From contig NZ_FNYW01000001.1 of assembly GCF_900109085.1 (NCBI RefSeq), positions 62,001 to 126,000 of the forward strand: a stretch of 64,000 bases of DNA, in the 5' to 3' direction. Below are positions 59,295 to 64,000 of the stretch, piece by piece (within the stretch, counting starts at the first letter, position 1; each line of letters starts with the position of its first letter). The position numbers were made by a program, and so were the translations under genes. The notes below the pieces were generated by a model. It was not told the origin of the DNA. It did no database searches and worked only from the letters and a program-made list of their open reading frames with translations. Origin of the DNA: Alkalibacterium gilvum. Lineage in GTDB: Bacteria; Bacillota; Bacilli; Lactobacillales; Carnobacteriaceae_A.

Positions 59295-61709
59295 ATGGGC
59301 AAGAAAAGAGTCTATGAATTCGCGAAAGAAAATAAAATGGCAAGTAAAGATGTTCTTGAGAAAGCAAAAAATGTAGGCATAAACTACAGTAGTCATATGT
59401 CTTCTATGGAAGACAAAGAAGTCGAACAACTAAAAAAAGCATTTAGCCAAAAAAGTAAATCGGCTGGTTCTCAAATGAAATCTAATAATAGTAAAAAGAC
59501 AAAGCAGAACAATACAACGTCAATAAAAAAGGCCAATGAAAATAATACTGCAAGTAATAAACAAGCAGATCGGCCTAAAAAAGAGCATCAAAATAATGCT
59601 CAAACGAATAAGAACTCTAACGTAAAACAAGCATCACAAAATAAACAAACAAACAAAAATAATGAGAAGAATTCTCAACACAGTAAAGGACAAACAAATA
59701 TAAATAATAAAAAAGCATCCTCACAAACAAAAAACAATCAGAAAAAAGCAACATCATCAGCAAGCACAGGTAAAGCAAATGAATTACCTAAGCGCACAAC
59801 TGATGAAAAACAGAAACAGTCTTTTGAAAACAAAAGAAGACGTAGTTCTAGACAGCACAGAGGGATTCACGGTGGACCTGCTGGAGCAAGAAAACGTAAA
59901 GGTAGAAAAAACCAAAAACCTAAAGGCCCAGTAACACCACGTAAATTCAAAGAACTTCCAGAAATTTTAGAATTTACAGATGGTATGACTATAGCCGAGT
60001 TAGCTAAAAAATTACACAGAGAACCCGCAGAAATCGTGAAAAAATTATTCATGATGGGGATAATGGCTACTCAAAATCAATCGCTAGACAAAGAAACGAT
60101 TGAATTACTAGCTACTGAATACGGTATTGAAACAGAAGAGAAAGTTCAAATAGATCTTACGGACTTTGACACCTTTTTTGAACAAGAACCGAATGAAGAT
60201 AACTTAGTCACTCGACCAGCTACCGTTACAATTATGGGGCACGTCGACCATGGTAAAACAACGCTTCTTGACAGCCTTCGTGAAACAAAAGTAACTGAAG
60301 GAGAAGCTGGCGGAATTACTCAGCATATTGGTGCATATCAAGTTACTGAAAATGGTAAAGTTATTACATTTTTGGATACACCAGGACATGCTGCTTTCAC
60401 TACTATGAGAGCGCGTGGTGCGGATGTTACCGATATTGCAATTATTGTTGTCGCTGCAGATGATGGTGTTATGCCTCAGACTGTGGAAGCAATAAATCAT
60501 GCCAAAGCAGCAGAAGTTCCAATTATTGTTGCAGTAAATAAAGTAGATAAACCAGGTGCTAATCCAGACCGTGTAATGCAAGAGTTAACAGAACATGGTT
60601 TAATCCCAGAAGACTGGGGTGGCGATACAATTTTCGTTCAGATTTCAGCCTTGCTGAATAAAAACTTGGAAGATCTACTAGAAATGATTTTACTAGTTGC
60701 TGAAGTTGAGGAACTAAAAGCAGATCCAAAACGTTTAGCTATTGGTACAGTTATTGAAGCAAGATTAGACAAGTCTCAAGGTTCTATTGCGACTCTTCTA
60801 GTACAGGAGGGAACGCTACACCAAGGAGAACCTATTGTTGTAGGGAATACATTTGGACGTGTGAGAACGATGACCAATGATAAAGGTCGTCGTGTTCAAG
60901 AAGCAAAACCTTCTACACCAGTTGAAATTACTGGTTTGAATGGCACGCCTCAGGCCGGAGATCGCTTCGTTGTCTTTAAAGACGAAAAAACGGCAAGACA
61001 AGTAGGAGAAGCTAGAGCGATAGATGCAACAGAAGCACAACGTTCAGTTACAAATAAAGTCACACTTGAAAACTTATTCGATAGCTTGGAAGAAGGCGAA
61101 CTGAAGTCAGTAAATGTCATTATTAAAGCCGACGTTCAAGGTTCAGCTGAAGCATTGGCTGCGAGTTTGGAGAAAATAGAAGTTGAAGGTGTTAAAATTG
61201 ATATCATTCACACAGGCGTGGGAGCCATTAATGAAAGTGATGTCACACTAGCATCTGCAAGTTCAGCTATCATTATTGGTTTCAACGTGCGTCCTACGGT
61301 CCAAGCTAAAGAAAGTGCAAGCCGTGAAGAAGTAGATATTAGAACGCATCAAGTTATATATAATGCGATTGATGAAATCGAAGCAGCAATGACAGGCATG
61401 CTTGATCCAGAGTACGAAGAGCAAGTTACTGGTCAAGTCACTGTTCGTGAGACTTATGCAGTTTCCAAAGTTGGAACAATTGCAGGTTGTTTCGTAACAG
61501 ATGGTGTTATCAAACGTAATAGTTCGATAAGACTTATCAGAAATGGAGTAGTTATACATGAAGGTGAGCTTTCAAGTTTGAAACGCTTCAAAGATGATGC
61601 TAAAGAAGTAAGAAATGGCTATGAATGTGGATTAACAATTGAAAAATACAATGATATCGAAGTAGATGACGTTATTGAAGCATTTGAAATGGTAGAAATT
61701 AAAAAATAA
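59295..61709 (+). CDS. infB: Translation initiation factor IF-2
   Basis: An 804-residue initiator-tRNA GTPase. N-terminal IF2N ([22 protein letters not shown]), then a linker of about 110 residues (50-165) dominated by Asn, Lys, Gln and Ser. A second IF2N-like domain begins near 215 ([26 protein letters not shown]). G domain: [12 protein letters not shown] (about 315), [15 protein letters not shown]; then domains II-IV. Centre of the rimP-nusA-infB-rbfA operon. Confidence 0.97.
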   Translation: MGKKRVYEFAKENKMASKDVLEKAKNVGINYSSHMSSMEDKEVEQLKKAFSQKSKSAGSQMKSNNSKKTKQNNTTSIKKANENNTASNKQADRPKKEHQNNAQTNKNSNVKQASQNKQTNKNNEKNSQHSKGQTNINNKKASSQTKNNQKKATSSASTGKANELPKRTTDEKQKQSFENKRRRSSRQHRGIHGGPAGARKRKGRKNQKPKGPVTPRKFKELPEILEFTDGMTIAELAKKLHREPAEIVKKLFMMGIMATQNQSLDKETIELLATEYGIETEEKVQIDLTDFDTFFEQEPNEDNLVTRPATVTIMGHVDHGKTTLLDSLRETKVTEGEAGGITQHIGAYQVTENGKVITFLDTPGHAAFTTMRARGADVTDIAIIVVAADDGVMPQTVEAINHAKAAEVPIIVAVNKVDKPGANPDRVMQELTEHGLIPEDWGGDTIFVQISALLNKNLEDLLEMILLVAEVEELKADPKRLAIGTVIEARLDKSQGSIATLLVQEGTLHQGEPIVVGNTFGRVRTMTNDKGRRVQEAKPSTPVEITGLNGTPQAGDRFVVFKDEKTARQVGEARAIDATEAQRSVTNKVTLENLFDSLEEGELKSVNVIIKADVQGSAEALAASLEKIEVEGVKIDIIHTGVGAINESDVTLASASSAIIIGFNVRPTVQAKESASREEVDIRTHQVIYNAIDEIEAAMTGMLDPEYEEQVTGQVTVRETYAVSKVGTIAGCFVTDGVIKRNSSIRLIRNGVVIHEGELSSLKRFKDDAKEVRNGYECGLTIEKYNDIEVDDVIEAFEMVEIKK

Positions 61710-61738
61710 GAATAATATCTTAAGGATAGGTGAATAAT

Positions 61739-62086
61739 GTGCCTAACTATAGAGTAGGTCGAGTTTCGCAGGAAATACAAAAAGAAGTAACAGATATATT
61801 ACTCAAGCGTGTGCGTGATCCGCGAGTAGAAGGTGTGACAGTAACGGGTGTTGATGTCACAGGAGATCTACAACAAGCAACTGTTTTTTACAGTACATTG
61901 TCTGATGATAAAGATAGCATCAGTGAGACACAGAGAGGGCTTGTAAAAGCGACTGGTCTAATAAAAAAAGAACTGGGTAGTCGACTCTCTCTTTATAAAA
62001 CACCAGAATTAACATTTGCCCGTGACGAATCTGTTGCCTATGGTAGTAGAATTGATCAGTTATTAAATAAATTAAAAGAAGAGTAA
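61739..62086 (+). CDS. rbfA: Ribosome-binding factor A
   Basis: A 115-residue KH-like cold-shock 30S maturation factor: PNYRVGRVSQEIQKEVTDILLKRVRDPRVEGVTVTGVDVTGDLQ with the alpha-Ala-kink region near SRLSLYKTPELTFARDES. It starts at GTG 61739 (family-typical MxNYRVGR); the in-frame GTG at 61730 overlaps the ribosome-binding AGGTGA. Confidence 0.96.
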   Translation: MPNYRVGRVSQEIQKEVTDILLKRVRDPRVEGVTVTGVDVTGDLQQATVFYSTLSDDKDSISETQRGLVKATGLIKKELGSRLSLYKTPELTFARDESVAYGSRIDQLLNKLKEE

Positions 62087-62132
62087 GACGAATAAGTCTA
62101 CACGTAAGATTTGAAGTCGTTTTTCTTGAGAT

Positions 62133-62182
62133 AAGAAAAGAGGAGAATCTTTGTTTATTGAACATAGATTCTCTTTTCTTTT
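62133..62182 (+). terminator. Terminator after rbfA
   Basis: AAGAAAAGAGGAGAATCT pairs (3-nt bulge) with AGATTCTCTTTTCTT, followed by TTTTG. Confidence 0.85.
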
Positions 62183-62218
62183 GTAAAAATTCAAATTGAA
62201 ATAGAATGAGGGGTTTCA

Positions 62219-63142
62219 ATGGAAGGTCTAATACCTGTATGGAAAGAAAGAGGGATGACTAGTCACGACTGTGTTTTTAAATTAAGAAAAATACTCAGAA
62301 TGAAAAAAATAGGACACTCTGGCACGTTAGATCCTGACGTTGACGGTGTATTGCCTGTAGCCATAGGAAAAGCAACGAAAGTCATTGAATACATGATGGA
62401 TTCACAGAAAACATATACTGGAGAAATTACTATCGGATTCTCCACGACGACGGAAGATAGTTCAGGAGAAATCGTTGAACGAAAAACTATAATCAAAACA
62501 ATTAGTGAAAAAGATATCGATAGCGCAATATCCAATTTCATAGGTACCATTAAACAAACACCACCGATGTATTCTGCAGTAAAGATAGATGGAAAAAAAT
62601 TATACGAATATGCTAGAGAAGGTAAAGTTATAGATAGACCTTCCAGAGAGGCTATGATTTATTCATTTGTCCGCACTTCAAAATTAACAATAAATGAGAA
62701 TGATAAAACATTATCCTTTTCTTTTAAAGTGGTTTGCGGAAAAGGAACCTATGTTAGAACATTAGCTGTAGATGTAGGAAGGTATCTTGGTTATCCCTCG
62801 CATATGTCTGATCTAACTAGAGAAGCAAGCAGTGGCTTCGTACGTGAAGAAGCTTTTACACTGGCTGAACTGCAGGAACTTATGGATCAAGAAAAAATAG
62901 AAAAAGCTCTTTTACCATTAGAGAGGGCGCTAAAAAAACTCCCCAGATATGATTTATCTGAAGCTGAGTATTTGAAGGTTAAGAATGGAAGTTTATTGAC
63001 ACGTAAACAGTATATGAAAGAAGTAGAAGAGCAAATTGTTTTTTATTATTCTGATTTAGCAGTGGCTATATACAGAATTCATCCTAGAAAAACGGATTAT
63101 ATAAAACCCGCAAAGGTTTTACGAAATGAATTGGTGGTATAA
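62219..63142 (+). CDS. truB: tRNA pseudouridine-55 synthase
   Basis: A 307-residue enzyme making pseudouridine 55 in the T loop. Catalytic Asp is in GHSGTLDPDVDGVLPVAIGKATK (about residue 38). KGMTSHDCVFKLRK (motif I), TPPMYSAVKIDGKKLYEYAREG and KGTYVRTLAVDVGRYLG are also present; a PUA-like tail follows. GAGGGG precedes ATG 62219. Two bases before ribF. Confidence 0.96.
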   Translation: MEGLIPVWKERGMTSHDCVFKLRKILRMKKIGHSGTLDPDVDGVLPVAIGKATKVIEYMMDSQKTYTGEITIGFSTTTEDSSGEIVERKTIIKTISEKDIDSAISNFIGTIKQTPPMYSAVKIDGKKLYEYAREGKVIDRPSREAMIYSFVRTSKLTINENDKTLSFSFKVVCGKGTYVRTLAVDVGRYLGYPSHMSDLTREASSGFVREEAFTLAELQELMDQEKIEKALLPLERALKKLPRYDLSEAEYLKVKNGSLLTRKQYMKEVEEQIVFYYSDLAVAIYRIHPRKTDYIKPAKVLRNELVV

Positions 63143-63144
63143 AA

Positions 63145-64000
63145 ATGATTATTAAAAAAATTCATCATCCTTATACAAAGGAAGATATAATCAACGAAAA
63201 AATAGTTTTGGTATTGGGTTTTTTTGATGGTGTGCATAAGGGACATCAAGCTGTTATAAGTAAAGGTGTAGAAATAGCCAAAAATAAAGGGTTAAAATGT
63301 GCTGTCATGACATTTAATCGTCATCCGGCATTCGTGTACCGACGCTTTGACCCGGATAAGCATACTTATCTGACCCCGCTTGAACGAAAAGAAGAAGTAA
63401 TAAGGGATTTAAATGTTGACATTCTTTACGAAGTTGATTTTACTGCACGATTCGGTCAACTGTCTCCTCAAGACTTTGTGGATCAATATATCGTAGATTG
63501 GCATGCTGAAGTTGTCGTTGCAGGGTTTGATTATACTTATGGTAAAGCAGCTGAAGCAAATATGAATACAATGGCTACCTATGCAAAAAAACGTTTTGAA
63601 ATAGTCAAGGTTGAAAAAAAGGTTGACGCTGAAGAAAAAATAAGTTCTACTCGAATACGCACTTATATAAGTGAAGGCGATATAACTCAGGCAAATAAAC
63701 TACTTGGCTATATATATGAAACAAGTGGATTTGTCGTTCATGGAGATGCTAGAGGTAGAGAACTGGGGTATCCAACAGCTAATATACACCCCGATCCTTA
63801 TGTTACAATCCCTAGAAAAGGTGTTTATGCCGTGAAGTTTTGGGTAGATGGAGAATGGCTTGATGGTATGGCATCGATTGGTTACAATCCTACATTTGGT
63901 GATCGTCCGAACTATTCCATTGAAGTCCATGTCTTTGATTACAAAGAAGACATATACGGTGAAGATGTTAAAATAAAATGGGTAGATTACTTACGAGATG
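63145..64000 (+). CDS. ribF: Bifunctional riboflavin kinase/FAD synthetase (partial)
   Basis: 285 residues are visible before the window ends. The FAD-synthetase nucleotidyl-transferase module begins VLVLGFFDGVHKGHQAVISKG, with the DFT..FG.LSPQDFVD.YI segment and later SSTRIRTYISEGD. The riboflavin kinase module begins about residue 195 with ETSGFVVHGDARGRELGYPTANI, GVYAVK and GMASIGYNPTFGDR. Together they make FMN and FAD from riboflavin. truB-ribF is a conserved pair; here they are almost touching, so one transcript is likely. Confidence 0.95.
   Translation, partial: MIIKKIHHPYTKEDIINEKIVLVLGFFDGVHKGHQAVISKGVEIAKNKGLKCAVMTFNRHPAFVYRRFDPDKHTYLTPLERKEEVIRDLNVDILYEVDFTARFGQLSPQDFVDQYIVDWHAEVVVAGFDYTYGKAAEANMNTMATYAKKRFEIVKVEKKVDAEEKISSTRIRTYISEGDITQANKLLGYIYETSGFVVHGDARGRELGYPTANIHPDPYVTIPRKGVYAVKFWVDGEWLDGMASIGYNPTFGDRPNYSIEVHVFDYKEDIYGEDVKIKWVDYLRD

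Noticed and set aside
60204-60581. 125-residue minus-strand frame within infB
   Set aside because: Cys/Ser/Asn-rich antisense shadow of the IF2 G domain.

Overview
The window is a contiguous stretch of a low-GC Firmicute chromosome. Gene content and order (FabT/FabK-type fatty-acid cluster, PolC, UPF0154, DUF896, LapA, a staphylococcal-type class I aldolase, no dxr between cdsA and rseP, no other haem genes beside engB) point to Lactobacillales, most likely a Carnobacteriaceae-like lactic acid bacterium. That placement is inference; no rRNA is present to settle it. No prophage, IS element, CRISPR array or origin was seen. Almost every gene is a conserved housekeeping gene.

Layout. 1-3.6 kb: end of cmk, rpsA-like S1 gene, der, hup. 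3.7-9.4 kb: glnA, an orphan cobalamin adenosyltransferase, tRNA-Arg, a ZIP metal transporter, a small acidic protein, a poorly paired tRNA-Ser that runs into a pgsA-like gene, a MarR regulator and a DUF2187-like gene. 9.4-19.3 kb: complete fatty-acid initiation/elongation and acetyl-CoA carboxylase operon fabT-fabH-acpP-fabK-fabD-fabG-fabF-accB-fabZ-accC-accD-accA, with two tandem FabT-type operators at the promoter and a third inside the operon before fabD. 19.3-27.5 kb: TPR-like gene, tig, clpX, then a two-gene minus-strand insertion (disulfide-reductase-like protein and class I aldolase), then engB coupled to a diverged HemA-like gene. 27.6-35 kb: obgE, rnz, an SDR, lapA-like, degV, recJ, apt. 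35-39 kb: lexA facing a ynzC-tkt-yneF block. 39-43 kb: heterodimeric ABC exporter, a 51-bp tandem repeat, plsC-like gene. 43.9-64 kb: the classical rpsB-tsf-pyrH-frr-uppS-cdsA-rseP-proS-polC and rimP-nusA-rnpM-ylxQ-infB-rbfA-truB-ribF series; ribF runs off the end.

How the parts work together: the operons cover translation (S1, S2, EF-Ts, RRF, IF2, RbfA, RimP, TruB, GTPases Der/EngB/Obg), envelope lipid supply (fab/acc, pgsA, plsC, cdsA, uppS), DNA replication and repair (PolC, RecJ, LexA, HU) and protein quality control (trigger factor, ClpX, RseP).

The most interesting item is the gene after engB (26426-27496). It occupies the position that hemA has in Bacillus and Staphylococcus and aligns with glutamyl-tRNA reductase along its length, but Glu50 replaces the catalytic Cys50 and the substrate and nucleotide motifs are lost. 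The frame is intact and translationally coupled to engB, which suggests a repurposed rather than dying gene. Other points worth checking are a possible attenuator before rimP-nusA, a perfect 14-3-14 dyad at the ABC exporter promoter, an unannotated 29-residue membrane peptide gene, a degenerate tRNA-Ser(CGA) and the 51-bp repeat.
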